DNA of 64,000 bases from Rhodococcus sp. SMB37. Lineage in GTDB: Bacteria; Actinomycetota; Actinomycetes; Mycobacteriales; Mycobacteriaceae. Each line of letters starts with the position of its first letter. Position 1 is the stretch's first letter. The translations under genes were made by a program, and so were the position numbers. Location: assembly GCF_004345605.1 (NCBI RefSeq), contig NZ_SLVY01000006.1:288216-352215 (forward strand). The letters run 5' to 3'. This document shows, in pieces, positions 46,413 to 55,629 of the stretch. The notes below the pieces were generated by a model. It did not search any database. It was not told the origin of the DNA and saw only the letters and a list, made by a program, of their open reading frames with translations.

Positions 46413-46438
46413 AAATGAACAGTACTGTCAGATAGACT
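46410..46438 (+). promoter_or_regulatory. Rightward promoter with palindromic operator
   Basis: -35 TAGAAA (46410-46415), 17-base spacer and -10 TAGACT (46433-46438). The spacer contains GAAC-AGTACT-GTCA (46417-46430), a variant of TGAC-N6-GTCA placed as at the other promoters. The -35 overlaps the thiolase stop. Confidence 0.6.
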
Positions 46439-46443
46439 GGGCT

Positions 46444-46487
46444 CAGGCGCCCCGGACGGGTGACGAGATCCTCGGCTGGGGCGCCTG
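46444..46487 (+). other. Leader hairpin CAGGCGCCCC/GGGGCGCCTG
   Basis: A perfect 10-bp inverted repeat (46444-46453 and 46478-46487) with a 24-base loop lies between the promoter and the hydrolase gene. It may be a terminator for the upstream operon or a leader element. Confidence 0.45.
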
Positions 46488-46530
46488 ACTACTTGGAGGG
46501 TCGAGCGTTTCGGCGAGGGAGGTGCAGCGA

Positions 46531-47451
46531 ATGCAGGCGACACCGAGTCGTACAACGTTCCGCGGTGCGGGAGTCGACCTTGTCGGTGATCTATGGACCG
46601 CCGAGGTGCATGAGGCTCAGGTGCACGGTGTTGTGCTTTTCCTGCATGGCGTGGCGCAGACCAGGCATTCCTGGCGTCGCACGGCCGCGCGACTCGCGCC
46701 GGCCGGGTGGGTGGCCTATACGGTCGATTTGCGCGGCCATGGCGACAGTGAGTGGGCGGCCGACGGAAGTTACGGCGTCTCCGCGCACCTGGCAGATCTC
46801 CAGGAAATTGTTCGCACCGTCAGAAATTCCAATCCGGGACTTCCTGTTGCCATCGTCGGGGCCTCACTCGGAGGCAAGGTCGCGCTGATCGGTCTCGGGG
46901 AGGACCCTGATCTTGCCGACATCCTCGTCCTGGTCGACATCGCCGTCACGGTAGAGATGGGTGGCGGTCGCAGGGTGCGAGAGTTCATGAAAAGCGCACC
47001 GGTCGGATTCGCGTCCCTCGAAGAAGCCGCAGAGGCGGTCTCGGCCTACAAGCCAGGGACGCCGCGCGCGGGCAACGCGGACGGCCTCCGGAAGAATCTG
47101 CGCCTGCGTGACGGCCGCTGGTACTGGCACTGGGATCCGGCCATGCTCGCCCCGCAAGACTCGACGGATCCGGACGCGCCTGTCAGTGAGGAGATCCGGC
47201 AGCGGGCCTCGGAGGCTTCGCAGAGGATCACTCGCCCTGTGCTACTTGTTCGCGGGCAGGCGTCGGATGTGGTGTCCGCGGCCGGAGTAGACGAGATGCG
47301 CGGCCTGATTTCACATCTGGAGGTGATCGATGTGCGTGAAGCCGGGCACATGGTCACCGGAGACGACAACGACATGTTCACCGCCGGTCTCGGCGACTTC
47401 CTGACGCGAGCTGCGGCAGGACACAGTGTTTTTCCGAAGGGAACGGGATAA
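46531..47451 (+). CDS. Alpha/beta-hydrolase
   Basis: ATG 46531 lies eight bases after GAGGGAGG; 306 aa. LFLHGVAQTRHSW (oxyanion), GASLGGKVAL (nucleophile Ser), VRGQASDVVS (Asp region) and EAGHMVTGD (His) make a complete catalytic set. Relatives include esterases, haloperoxidase-like hydrolases and C-C hydrolases. As the first gene of a long operon with korAB and beta-oxidation genes, it could open an ester, lactone or ring-cleaved product. The substrate is not identifiable. Confidence 0.8.
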   Translation: MQATPSRTTFRGAGVDLVGDLWTAEVHEAQVHGVVLFLHGVAQTRHSWRRTAARLAPAGWVAYTVDLRGHGDSEWAADGSYGVSAHLADLQEIVRTVRNSNPGLPVAIVGASLGGKVALIGLGEDPDLADILVLVDIAVTVEMGGGRRVREFMKSAPVGFASLEEAAEAVSAYKPGTPRAGNADGLRKNLRLRDGRWYWHWDPAMLAPQDSTDPDAPVSEEIRQRASEASQRITRPVLLVRGQASDVVSAAGVDEMRGLISHLEVIDVREAGHMVTGDDNDMFTAGLGDFLTRAAAGHSVFPKGTG

Positions 47452-47455
47452 GACG

Positions 47456-49402
47456 ATGAGTTCCGAGACAATAGCTCCGGATTCGGAGCAGCGGTCGTCC
47501 GGAGGGGCGACCAAGCTTGAGCAGGTGGTGATCCGCATTGCGGGTGACTCCGGCGACGGCATGCAGCTCGCCGGTGACCAATTCACAGCTGAGGCAGCCG
47601 CATTCGGTAATGACCTGGCAACTCAGCCGAATTTTCCTGCCGAGATCCGGGCACCCCAGGGGACTCTGCACGGTGTGTCGAGCTTCCAGATCCAGATCGC
47701 CGAATACGACATTCTTACCGCGGGCGATCGGCCGGATGTGCTGGTCGCGATGAATCCTGCTGCGTTGAAGGCGAACATCGCCGATCTTCCTCGCGGCGGA
47801 ACGCTGATCGTCAACACCGACGATTTCACCAAACGCAACCTGGTGAAGGTGGGTTACGACAGTAATCCACTCGAATCCGAGGCTTTCGAGGAGTACCAGG
47901 TACATGCCATTCCGATGGCGACGCTGACGATCGGTGCGGTCGAATCCGTCGGTATCGGTAAGAAGGATGCCGAGCGGTCCAAGAACATGTTCGCCCTCGG
48001 CGTCCTGTCCTGGATGTACGGTCGTCCGTTGGCTGCGATCGAGGAGTTTCTCGAACAGAAGTTCGCGAAGAAGCCGGACATCGCGAAAGCGAACATGCTC
48101 GCGCTGAAAGCCGGGTGGAACTACGGCGAGACCACCGAGTCGTTCGCCACGACCTACGAGGTTGCCCCGGCGAAACTCCCCGCCGGGACCTACCGCCAGA
48201 TCACCGGCAACACAGCCCTTGCCTACGGCCTGGTCGCGGCGGGGCAGTCGGCAGGTATGGATGTGTTCCTCGGGACCTATCCGATCACCCCGGCTTCGGA
48301 CATCCTCCACGAGTTGAGCAAGCTGAAGCAGTTCGGTGTGGTGACATTCCAGGCGGAGGACGAGATCGCCGGCATAGGTGCGGCGATCGGCGCGTCCTAC
48401 GGTGGCGCCCTGGGAGTGACCAGTACGTCCGGGCCAGGTGTCGCGCTCAAGTCCGAGGCGATCGGTCTCGCGGTGATGACCGAACTCCCACTCATCGTCG
48501 TCGATGTCCAGCGCGGCGGCCCGTCCACCGGTCTACCCACCAAGACGGAGCAGGCCGACCTGTTGCAGGCAATGTTCGGACGCAACGGAGAATCTCCGGT
48601 CGCGATCGTCGCGCCGCAGTCACCCGCCGATTGTTTCGACGCCGCGTTGGAAGCCGCCCGGATCGCCGTCACCTACCGCACACCGGTGATGTTGTTGTCC
48701 GATGGTGCGATCGCCAACGGTTCGGAACCGTGGTCCATCCCGGACGTCGGTTCACTGCCCGCCATCGAATCCGACCTCGCCACGGCGCCGCATGATGCGG
48801 ATCAGGCCGACGCGTATCTGCCGTATGCTCGCGATCCCGAGACCCTTGCACGAGATTGGGCTGTACCCGGCACCGCGGGACTCGAACACCGCATCGGCGG
48901 ACTCGAGAAGGCCAACGGTACCGGCGACATTTCCTACACCCACGACAACCACGAGCTGATGACTCGGGTGCGCCATGCACGGATTGCCCGCGTCGAGGTG
49001 CCGGATCTGGTCGTCGACGATCCGGATGGCGATGCCGACATCCTGGTACTGGGGTGGGGATCATCCTTCGGGCCGATCGGCGAAGCTGTGCGTCGGATGC
49101 GACACTCCGGGCACACGATCGCTCGTGCACACCTGCGGCACCTGAACCCGATGCCCGCCAACCTCGGTGAGGTCCTCGGACGATACCGGCGAGTGGTGGT
49201 GCCGGAGATGAACCTCGGCCAGTTGTCGATGCTGTTGAAGGCTCGCTTCGACGCCGACATCCAACCCGTGACCAAGGTGTCCGGAATGGCCTTTCTCGCG
49301 GATGAACTGCACGAGGCACTTCTCGGGGAGTTCGCCGGAACCCTTGCTGCCACCGAAGCCGCGAAGACACCCGCCGCCGTTGCCGCTGTTGTCACCCGAT
49401 GA
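47456..49402 (+). CDS. korA: 2-oxoacid:ferredoxin oxidoreductase, gamma-alpha subunit
   Basis: A 648-aa fused gamma-alpha subunit. The N-terminal gamma domain (RIAGDSGDGMQLAGDQF) is followed by the pyrimidine-binding alpha domain (GTYPITPASDILHEL, FQAEDEIAGIGAAIGASY, VDVQRGGPSTGLPTKTEQ). With KorB it decarboxylates a 2-oxo acid to acyl-CoA and reduces ferredoxin. KorAB is a central-metabolism enzyme in mycobacteria. Its position inside a catabolic operon suggests a special 2-oxo acid or a need for reduced ferredoxin for the oxygenases. Confidence 0.9.
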   Translation: MSSETIAPDSEQRSSGGATKLEQVVIRIAGDSGDGMQLAGDQFTAEAAAFGNDLATQPNFPAEIRAPQGTLHGVSSFQIQIAEYDILTAGDRPDVLVAMNPAALKANIADLPRGGTLIVNTDDFTKRNLVKVGYDSNPLESEAFEEYQVHAIPMATLTIGAVESVGIGKKDAERSKNMFALGVLSWMYGRPLAAIEEFLEQKFAKKPDIAKANMLALKAGWNYGETTESFATTYEVAPAKLPAGTYRQITGNTALAYGLVAAGQSAGMDVFLGTYPITPASDILHELSKLKQFGVVTFQAEDEIAGIGAAIGASYGGALGVTSTSGPGVALKSEAIGLAVMTELPLIVVDVQRGGPSTGLPTKTEQADLLQAMFGRNGESPVAIVAPQSPADCFDAALEAARIAVTYRTPVMLLSDGAIANGSEPWSIPDVGSLPAIESDLATAPHDADQADAYLPYARDPETLARDWAVPGTAGLEHRIGGLEKANGTGDISYTHDNHELMTRVRHARIARVEVPDLVVDDPDGDADILVLGWGSSFGPIGEAVRRMRHSGHTIARAHLRHLNPMPANLGEVLGRYRRVVVPEMNLGQLSMLLKARFDADIQPVTKVSGMAFLADELHEALLGEFAGTLAATEAAKTPAAVAAVVTR

Positions 49403-49428
49403 CAGTGCGCACCGATTTGGAGAACACC

Positions 49429-50517
49429 ATGACCAGTGTCATCTCGAACGGAATCGATTCGAGCGCCCGCGTCGGCATCGACCTGGGCCTCAGCGCCCTC
49501 GCCGACATACCGCGCACCGACGTACCGCAGAAGGCGAAGGACTTCATGTCCTCGCAGGAAGTGCGGTGGTGCCCCGGATGTGGCGACTACGTCATCCTTG
49601 CAACGGTCCGCAGTATGCTGCCGCAACTGGGGCTGAAGCGCGAGAATATCGTATTCGTGTCGGGTATCGGCTGCTCGTCGCGGTTCCCGTATTACCTCGA
49701 GACCTACGGGGTGCATTCGATCCATGGTCGTGCACCGACCATCGCGACCGGCCTGTCCGTCACCCGTCCGGACCTGTCGGTGTGGGTCGTCACCGGTGAT
49801 GGCGACTCGCTGTCCATCGGCGGTAACCATCTCATCCATGCACTACGCCGCAACGTGAACATGCGAATCCTTATGTTCAACAATCGGATCTACGGACTGA
49901 CAAAAGGGCAATATTCGCCGACTTCGGAGGTCGGCAAGATCACCAAGTCGACACCCATGGGTTCGATCGATGCGCCGTTCAACACGATGTCATTGGCGAT
50001 CGGTGCGGAGGCGACCTTCGTGGGACGTGCGCTTGATTCCGATCGTGCCGGACTGACAGAGGTTCTGCTGGCAGCCGCCCAGCACCGGGGTTCGGCATTC
50101 GTCGAGATCCTGCAGGACTGCCCGATCTTCAACGACGGATCGTTCGACGTTCTCCGCAAGGAAGGTGCCGAGTCGCGACTGATCCATGTGCGGCACGGTG
50201 AGCCGATCGTGTTCGGTGCCGACGGCGAACTATGTCTGGTGCGCAAAGGTTTCGGATTGAGTGTCGCTCGTACGAGCGACGTCGATCCGGGCCACATCGT
50301 TGTCCACGATGCGCACACCGACGACCCCGAATACGCCTACGCACTGTCGCGGTTGTCGGACCAGGGCCTCAACTACACCGTGACCGGAATCGTGCGTCGG
50401 GTCGCGCGCCCCACCTACGACGATGGCGCCCGCGAGCAGGTCGTCCGCGCCAAGGAAACCACGCCGGCAGACCTGCAGCAGGTTCTCGACGGCAACAACA
50501 CCTGGACCGTCCTCTAG
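49429..50517 (+). CDS. korB: 2-oxoacid:ferredoxin oxidoreductase, beta subunit
   Basis: A TPP-binding beta subunit: RWCPGCGDYVILA (cluster and TPP region), GIGCSSRFPYY, and the TPP/Mg motif GDGDSLSIGGNHLIH with NNRIYGLTKGQYSPT. ATG 49429 has GGAG six bases upstream, giving 362 aa. ATG 49399 overlaps the korA stop and would add ten residues; either is possible. It forms the KorAB complex in the cytoplasm. Confidence 0.9.
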   Translation: MTSVISNGIDSSARVGIDLGLSALADIPRTDVPQKAKDFMSSQEVRWCPGCGDYVILATVRSMLPQLGLKRENIVFVSGIGCSSRFPYYLETYGVHSIHGRAPTIATGLSVTRPDLSVWVVTGDGDSLSIGGNHLIHALRRNVNMRILMFNNRIYGLTKGQYSPTSEVGKITKSTPMGSIDAPFNTMSLAIGAEATFVGRALDSDRAGLTEVLLAAAQHRGSAFVEILQDCPIFNDGSFDVLRKEGAESRLIHVRHGEPIVFGADGELCLVRKGFGLSVARTSDVDPGHIVVHDAHTDDPEYAYALSRLSDQGLNYTVTGIVRRVARPTYDDGAREQVVRAKETTPADLQQVLDGNNTWTVL

Positions 50518-50595
50518 ACCAATTGCTTTCGAGATCCACTGCCGCCACCCGGCTGCAGCTCCAGGTCACATCCGATTCGACGAAATGAGAGATCC

Positions 50596-51180
50596 ATGAC
50601 CCTCGACACCGACGCCGCGAACCGCGCCCTCGCAGGCCTGCGCCCGTTCCCGGTTGCCATCACCACCATCAACGGTGGGTTCGCGAACGGTCTCATGTCG
50701 CTGTCCGCCGGATCGGCCAGCATCATCCCCGAGGCCCCGCGCGCCACCATCAGCCTCACCAAGTACAATAAGACCCACGACATGGTGCTCGAGTCCGGGA
50801 TCTTCGTGATGCACATGCTCAGCTCCGAAGATGACCAGGTCGACAAGTCGCTCGAGATCCTCATGACGCTGGGTGGCAGCTCGGGCCGCGACGGCGAGAA
50901 GATCTCGAAACTGCGTACCAAGACAGGTGTCACCGGAGCGCCCATCCTTCTCGATGCCCACAGTTACGTCGAGGCGCGCGTCTCCGCGTCGCTCGACGTG
51001 CAGGAGAGCACGATCTTCGTGGGCGACGTGGTCGGCGCCGAGATCCTCAACGACGGTGGACGTCTGCGAATCGGCGACGCGTGGGGCAAGCTCCCGCAGG
51101 ACTGGATCGAACAGTACGACGCGAACCACGTCCCTCAGCTCGAAAACGCACGCGCCCGCCGTTTCGGCACGACCGTCTAG
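50596..51180 (+). CDS. Flavin reductase-domain protein
   Basis: A 194-aa protein of the FMN-binding split-barrel flavin reductase family (LRPFPVAITTINGGFANGLM, PRATISLTKYNKTHDMVLES, VQESTIFVGDVVGAEIL). Such proteins reduce free FMN or FAD with NAD(P)H for two-component monooxygenases. Two luciferase-like proteins lie downstream in the same operon (52383 and 58702), so they may be FMNH2-dependent and served by this reductase. It starts 78 bases after korB. Confidence 0.78.
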   Translation: MTLDTDAANRALAGLRPFPVAITTINGGFANGLMSLSAGSASIIPEAPRATISLTKYNKTHDMVLESGIFVMHMLSSEDDQVDKSLEILMTLGGSSGRDGEKISKLRTKTGVTGAPILLDAHSYVEARVSASLDVQESTIFVGDVVGAEILNDGGRLRIGDAWGKLPQDWIEQYDANHVPQLENARARRFGTTV

Positions 51181-51190
51181 AAGGAGTCTC

Positions 51191-52366
51191 GTGACCACCG
51201 TCGAAGACACTTCGATCACCGGCGCCTGGGAACTACCCGAGGAGTTCCGCATGCTGCGGGACACCGTGCGCCGGTTCATGGCGACCGAGGTTCACCCGCT
51301 CGAAGACACCCTTCCGCACGACGCCGCCGGTTTGCCGCGCGAACAGTTGCTGGTGCTTCAGGAGAAGGCACGCAAACTCGGCCTGTGGGCCATGCAAACC
51401 CCGGCCGAGTACGGCGGCGCAGGACTGAGCGTCCTCGGGCAGGTCGTTGTCGCTGAAGAAGCAGCCAAATGCCGTATGGGAGCATTCTTTCCGGCTCTCG
51501 GTGCTTTCGGTGGCAACCCACCCAACGTGATGTTCAAGGCGCCACCCGAACAGTTCGCGAAGTTTGCGCAGCCGATCATCGACGGCACGGCAACCAAGGC
51601 CTACACCTCGATCAGCGAGGCGTCCGGCGGCTCCGATCCCGCCCGCGCCATCCAGCTCAAGGCTGTCCGCGACGGCGACCACTACGTACTCAACGGAAGC
51701 AAGATGTGGACGAGTCACGCGGAGAATGCAGACTGGGGCGTGGTGTACGCACGCACCGGCGAAGGACGCGGCGGGATCTCGTGTTTCATCGTCGAAAAGG
51801 GCACACCCGGGGTCTCGTTCCATCGCATCAACGTCATGGCGTCCTTTGCTCCGTTCGAGGTGCACTTCGACAACGCGCGGATCCCTGTCGGCAATCTGAT
51901 CGGCGAGGAAGGAAAGGGCTTCGCGCTCGCAAGTGATTTCCTCATCTACGGCCGGATCATGTACGCAGCCGGGCCGATCGGCATTGCGCAGGAAGCGCTC
52001 GACATGGCATGTCGGTGGGCGAAGGACCGCGACGTGTTCGGAGGCAAGCTGTCCGACAAGCAGGGCATCCAATGGATGCTCGTCGAGTGCGAGGTGGAAC
52101 TGCGCGCGGCACGGCTGTTGATGTACCAGGCCGCGTGGAACGCCGACCTCGGCAAGGACGTCAAGGTCGATGCCTCGGTGTCGAAAATGTATGGCACCGA
52201 AGCGGCATTCAAGATCCTCGACCGGTGCATTCAGATCCACGGTGCACTCGGCTTGTCCGACGAGCTGCCGCTCGAGCGCTGGTACCGCGACCTACGCGTC
52301 AAGCGTCTTGGCGAAGGCGCCACAGAAGTACAGCGTGTCGTGATCGCCCGCGAGTTGCTGCGCTGA
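51191..52366 (+). CDS. Acyl-CoA dehydrogenase
   Basis: GTG 51191 follows AAGGAG; 391 aa. AYTSISEASGGSDPARAIQL and MWTSHAENADWGVVY form the FAD site, and the C-terminus LGEGATEVQRVVIARELL is typical. It stands alone rather than in a pair and resembles the larger medium/long-chain class. It would introduce a double bond into an acyl-CoA, passing electrons to ETF. Confidence 0.87.
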   Translation: MTTVEDTSITGAWELPEEFRMLRDTVRRFMATEVHPLEDTLPHDAAGLPREQLLVLQEKARKLGLWAMQTPAEYGGAGLSVLGQVVVAEEAAKCRMGAFFPALGAFGGNPPNVMFKAPPEQFAKFAQPIIDGTATKAYTSISEASGGSDPARAIQLKAVRDGDHYVLNGSKMWTSHAENADWGVVYARTGEGRGGISCFIVEKGTPGVSFHRINVMASFAPFEVHFDNARIPVGNLIGEEGKGFALASDFLIYGRIMYAAGPIGIAQEALDMACRWAKDRDVFGGKLSDKQGIQWMLVECEVELRAARLLMYQAAWNADLGKDVKVDASVSKMYGTEAAFKILDRCIQIHGALGLSDELPLERWYRDLRVKRLGEGATEVQRVVIARELLR

Positions 52367-52382
52367 CGGAGAGGGGCAAGCC

Positions 52383-53300
52383 ATGCTGCTGAAGTTCAAT
52401 CTGATGTTCCCGATGCGCGCGGTGAAGCGCTATCCGCAATGGATCGGAGACGGCAGTCTCGGAAAGGCGGCCAGGCTCATCGAGGATGCCGGCTTCGACG
52501 GGTTCTCGATGAGCGAGCATCCGTACCCGGACAAGGACTGGCTGGCAAACGGAGGGCATCACGCCTTCGATCCCTTCGTATCGCTGAGCATGGCCGCGGA
52601 GGCCACCAAGCGGATCCGTCTCATCACCTACGTCATGGTCGCCGGGTACCGCAGTCCGTACCTGGGCGCAAAATCGGCGTCGAGCCTCGACGTCCTGTCC
52701 GGTGGTCGCCTGACCCTCGGTATGGCCGCCGGATATCTGAAGTCGGAGTTCGACGCGCTCGGAGCGGACTTTTCGCGACGTGGCAAGCTGCTGGACGAGG
52801 CTATCGCCGCGATGCGGGCGACATGGGCGGGCCTCGATCACGAAGGTTCGGAATTCGTTGTGAAAAACCATGTTTCGCTTCCCTTGCCAACTCAGGAAGG
52901 CGGCCCACCCATCTGGATCGGGGGCAACAGCAAGGCGGCGCAGCGCCGGGCCGTTGAGTCCGGGGACGGATGGATGCCGATGGCGCAGAACGCGCGTACG
53001 GCCGAAATCACCCGCACGCCGGCTCTCGAGAGTATCGACACGCTCCATTCCCTGATCACCGAGCAGAACAAGCGCCGCGCCGAACTGGGCAAGTCGGACA
53101 TCGACGTGAGCTTCGTGCCGTTCGAGAAGGATTTGCTGCGTACCGAAGGAACCTCGGCGTTCTGCGCCGCACTGGCACCGCGACTCGACGAGTACGCCGG
53201 CTCCGGCGTCACCTGGATCACGATCGAGCCGACCAGCCGCAGCTATGACGATTTCGTGCGCGATATCGAGTTGATGAGTGACACGCTGATCCGCCGCTAG
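52383..53300 (+). CDS. Luciferase-like (LLM class) oxidoreductase
   Basis: A 305-aa TIM-barrel LLM protein: KAARLIEDAGFDGFSMSEHP, DVLSGGRLTLGMAAGYLKSE and PPIWIGGNSKAAQRRA. Family members use either F420H2 or FMNH2. F420 is present in mycolate actinobacteria, and a flavin reductase lies upstream in the operon, so both are open. It may reduce an enone or hydroxylate/oxygenate the substrate. Confidence 0.82.
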   Translation: MLLKFNLMFPMRAVKRYPQWIGDGSLGKAARLIEDAGFDGFSMSEHPYPDKDWLANGGHHAFDPFVSLSMAAEATKRIRLITYVMVAGYRSPYLGAKSASSLDVLSGGRLTLGMAAGYLKSEFDALGADFSRRGKLLDEAIAAMRATWAGLDHEGSEFVVKNHVSLPLPTQEGGPPIWIGGNSKAAQRRAVESGDGWMPMAQNARTAEITRTPALESIDTLHSLITEQNKRRAELGKSDIDVSFVPFEKDLLRTEGTSAFCAALAPRLDEYAGSGVTWITIEPTSRSYDDFVRDIELMSDTLIRR

Positions 53301-53318
53301 TGAGGGAAATGAGGTCCG

Positions 53319-54503
53319 ATGCACATCGCCTTTACCGACAGCATGCTCGCCCTCCGGGACGAACTTCGTGCCTATTTTGCGGGTCTGGTGACCGCAGAAG
53401 AACGCTCGAGCAAGGAAATATTCGGCCGAGATCGTCTGAAGGAAATCTCCGCAACACTCGGCCGTGACGGCTGGCTCGGGATCGGCTGGCCGGTCGAGTA
53501 CGGCGGCCAAGGCCGTTCCGAACTCGAGCAGTTCGTGTTCTTCGACGAAGCCAAGCGCGCCGGCGTCCCAATTCCGATGCTTGCGCTGAACACCGTCGGC
53601 CCCACACTGATGACATACGGTACCGAGGAGCAGAAGCAACGCTACCTACCGTCGATACTCAGCGGTGAGATCGATTTCGCTGTCGGGTACACCGAACCCG
53701 GATCCGGCACGGACCTCGCGTCGCTGCAGACCCGGGCCGTGCGCGACGGCGACGACTATGTCATCGATGGCAACAAGATCTTCACGACCGGTGGCGCGGT
53801 ATCCGACTACATCTGGCTTGCCGCACGCACCGACCCTGCCGCACCCAAACACAAGGGCCTGTCGATATTCATCGTGCCCACAGACAGCCCCGGGTTCGAG
53901 GTCACGCCGCTTCCGACCATCGCCGAGGACGGCGTACGCGCGACGACATCGACGTACTACTCGAACCTACGGGTACCGGTGGCCAACCGGGTCGGAGACG
54001 AGAACGACGGCTGGCGGCTCATCACGACGCAGCTCAACCACGAGCGCGTCGCACTGGCGGCGTCGCGCGGCTGGATCCTCGGCCTCGCCGAGGAAGGCCG
54101 GGAGTGGGCCGCCGCTGCCGAGACGAGCGATGGCGGTCGGTTGATCGACACGCCGTGGGTACGCCACACGCTCGCGCGGGTCGATGCGAGGCTCGAGGCG
54201 ATGAAACTGTTCAACTGGCGCATGGTCGCTTTGGCCAACGGCGGCGGTGCGCTCACCGCACATGATGCAGCAGTGTCGAAGGTGTACGGCACCGAAATGC
54301 TCATCGAGGCCACGGCCGATCTGCTCGAGGTACTGGGCCACGCAGGATCCCTGCGGAACGGCTCTCCGGGCGCTGTGCTGCACGGGCGGGTCGAGACTGC
54401 GTATCGCGGCGCGGTCGTGGGCACCTTCGGTGGCGGTAACAACGACATGCTGCTGGAGATGATCGCGACATCGGCGCTGGGAATGGTGCGCGCGAAGCGG
54501 TGA
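53319..54503 (+). CDS. Acyl-CoA dehydrogenase, large subunit type
   Basis: A 394-aa dehydrogenase: FAVGYTEPGSGTDLASLQTR and KIFTTGGAVSDYIWLAART (FAD site), C-terminal GTFGGGNNDMLLEMIATSAL. It is followed 46 bases later by a shorter dehydrogenase, again forming a ChsE-like pair, as at 30717/31759. Compared with that pair, the C-terminal motif differs, pointing to a different acyl-CoA. Confidence 0.87.
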   Translation: MHIAFTDSMLALRDELRAYFAGLVTAEERSSKEIFGRDRLKEISATLGRDGWLGIGWPVEYGGQGRSELEQFVFFDEAKRAGVPIPMLALNTVGPTLMTYGTEEQKQRYLPSILSGEIDFAVGYTEPGSGTDLASLQTRAVRDGDDYVIDGNKIFTTGGAVSDYIWLAARTDPAAPKHKGLSIFIVPTDSPGFEVTPLPTIAEDGVRATTSTYYSNLRVPVANRVGDENDGWRLITTQLNHERVALAASRGWILGLAEEGREWAAAAETSDGGRLIDTPWVRHTLARVDARLEAMKLFNWRMVALANGGGALTAHDAAVSKVYGTEMLIEATADLLEVLGHAGSLRNGSPGAVLHGRVETAYRGAVVGTFGGGNNDMLLEMIATSALGMVRAKR

Positions 54504-54549
54504 GCGCTCGCCGCCGACGATCGATCACATCGGAAGACGAGGACTGAGC

Positions 54550-55629
54550 ATGGATTTCGATCCCACCGAGGAACAGGTGGCGGTGCGGGAACTGACCGCC
54601 ACAGTGGTTGCATCGCGAGATTCGACTGCCCCGAAATGGCCGGACACAGAGCTGTGGTCCGCGCTCGCCAGCGCGAGCTTGCTGGGTATCGCACTGCCCG
54701 AGGACGTGGGAGGTAGCGGTCTGGGTCTCGTCGAATTCGGATGCGTCCTCACCGAATGCGGTCGAGGACTCGCCCGGGTACCCGTGTTGTTCTCCACTGT
54801 CGCAGCGCTTGCGATCGACCGCTTCGGCTCCGAGGCGCAACGCCGCGCGTGGTTGCCCGGCGTGGTAGACGGCTCGCGGATACTGACCGTCGGGATCGAC
54901 GCCGCGGAGCGCACTGCTCGCCCCGCCGCGAGCCGCGATGGCGAGGGCTGGACTCTCAACGGTGTGCTGTCGTCCGTCCCGTGGGCGGAGCAGGCCGACC
55001 GGATCCTCTTTGCTGCGGACACGGCAGACGGCCCGGTCCTGGTGCTTGTCGATCCGCGGGCCGACGGCGTAGAGACGACCGCGCAGGACACCACCAACGG
55101 AGAGCCCGCAGCCACGGTAACCCTCACCGGGGTCGCGGTGGCATCCGACGACGTTGTCGTCGACGCCGATCGGGACCATTTTGCGTTGCAGTGGGTGTGG
55201 CAACGTATTGTCGCGGGATCCTCGGCCATGTTGCTCGGTGTGTGTGAGGGCGCGCTTCATCTGACCGCGAACTACACGAACGAGCGCGAGCAGTTCGGGC
55301 GTGTGATCGCGACGTTCCAAGCGGTCAAGGTCCATGCGGGTGAGGCGTTCATCGACACGGAGGCGATCCGGGTGACGACGCTGCAAGCTCTGTGGCGACT
55401 CGACCGTGGATTGTCGGCCGAGCGAGAGATTTCCATCGCGAAGTTCTGGGCGTCGGAGGGCTCTGCCCGCGTCACCGGTACTGCGCAGCGACTGCACGGC
55501 GGAATCGGGGTTGCTCTGGACTACCCGGTCCACCGGTATCTGTTGTGGGCCAAGAACACCGAACTTCGACTCGGTTCTGCTCAATGGCATCTGGGCCGAC
55601 TCGGCGAGTTGCTCGGTTCAGCGTCGTGA
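54550..55629 (+). CDS. Acyl-CoA dehydrogenase, small subunit type
   Basis: A 359-aa partner-type dehydrogenase (PTEEQVAVRELTATVVAS, REQFGRVIATFQAVKVHAGE, LHGGIGVALDYPVHRYLLW). The short length and adjacency to the 53319 gene suggest an alpha2beta2 enzyme. Its stop overlaps the CoA-transferase GTG start (GTGA). Confidence 0.86.
   Translation: MDFDPTEEQVAVRELTATVVASRDSTAPKWPDTELWSALASASLLGIALPEDVGGSGLGLVEFGCVLTECGRGLARVPVLFSTVAALAIDRFGSEAQRRAWLPGVVDGSRILTVGIDAAERTARPAASRDGEGWTLNGVLSSVPWAEQADRILFAADTADGPVLVLVDPRADGVETTAQDTTNGEPAATVTLTGVAVASDDVVVDADRDHFALQWVWQRIVAGSSAMLLGVCEGALHLTANYTNEREQFGRVIATFQAVKVHAGEAFIDTEAIRVTTLQALWRLDRGLSAEREISIAKFWASEGSARVTGTAQRLHGGIGVALDYPVHRYLLWAKNTELRLGSAQWHLGRLGELLGSAS

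Noticed and set aside
9387..46430. Identification of the palindrome as a KstR or KstR2 steroid operator
   Set aside because: The repeat TGAC-N6-GTCA does not match the published AAC-NN-GTT style KstR core, so no regulator was named.
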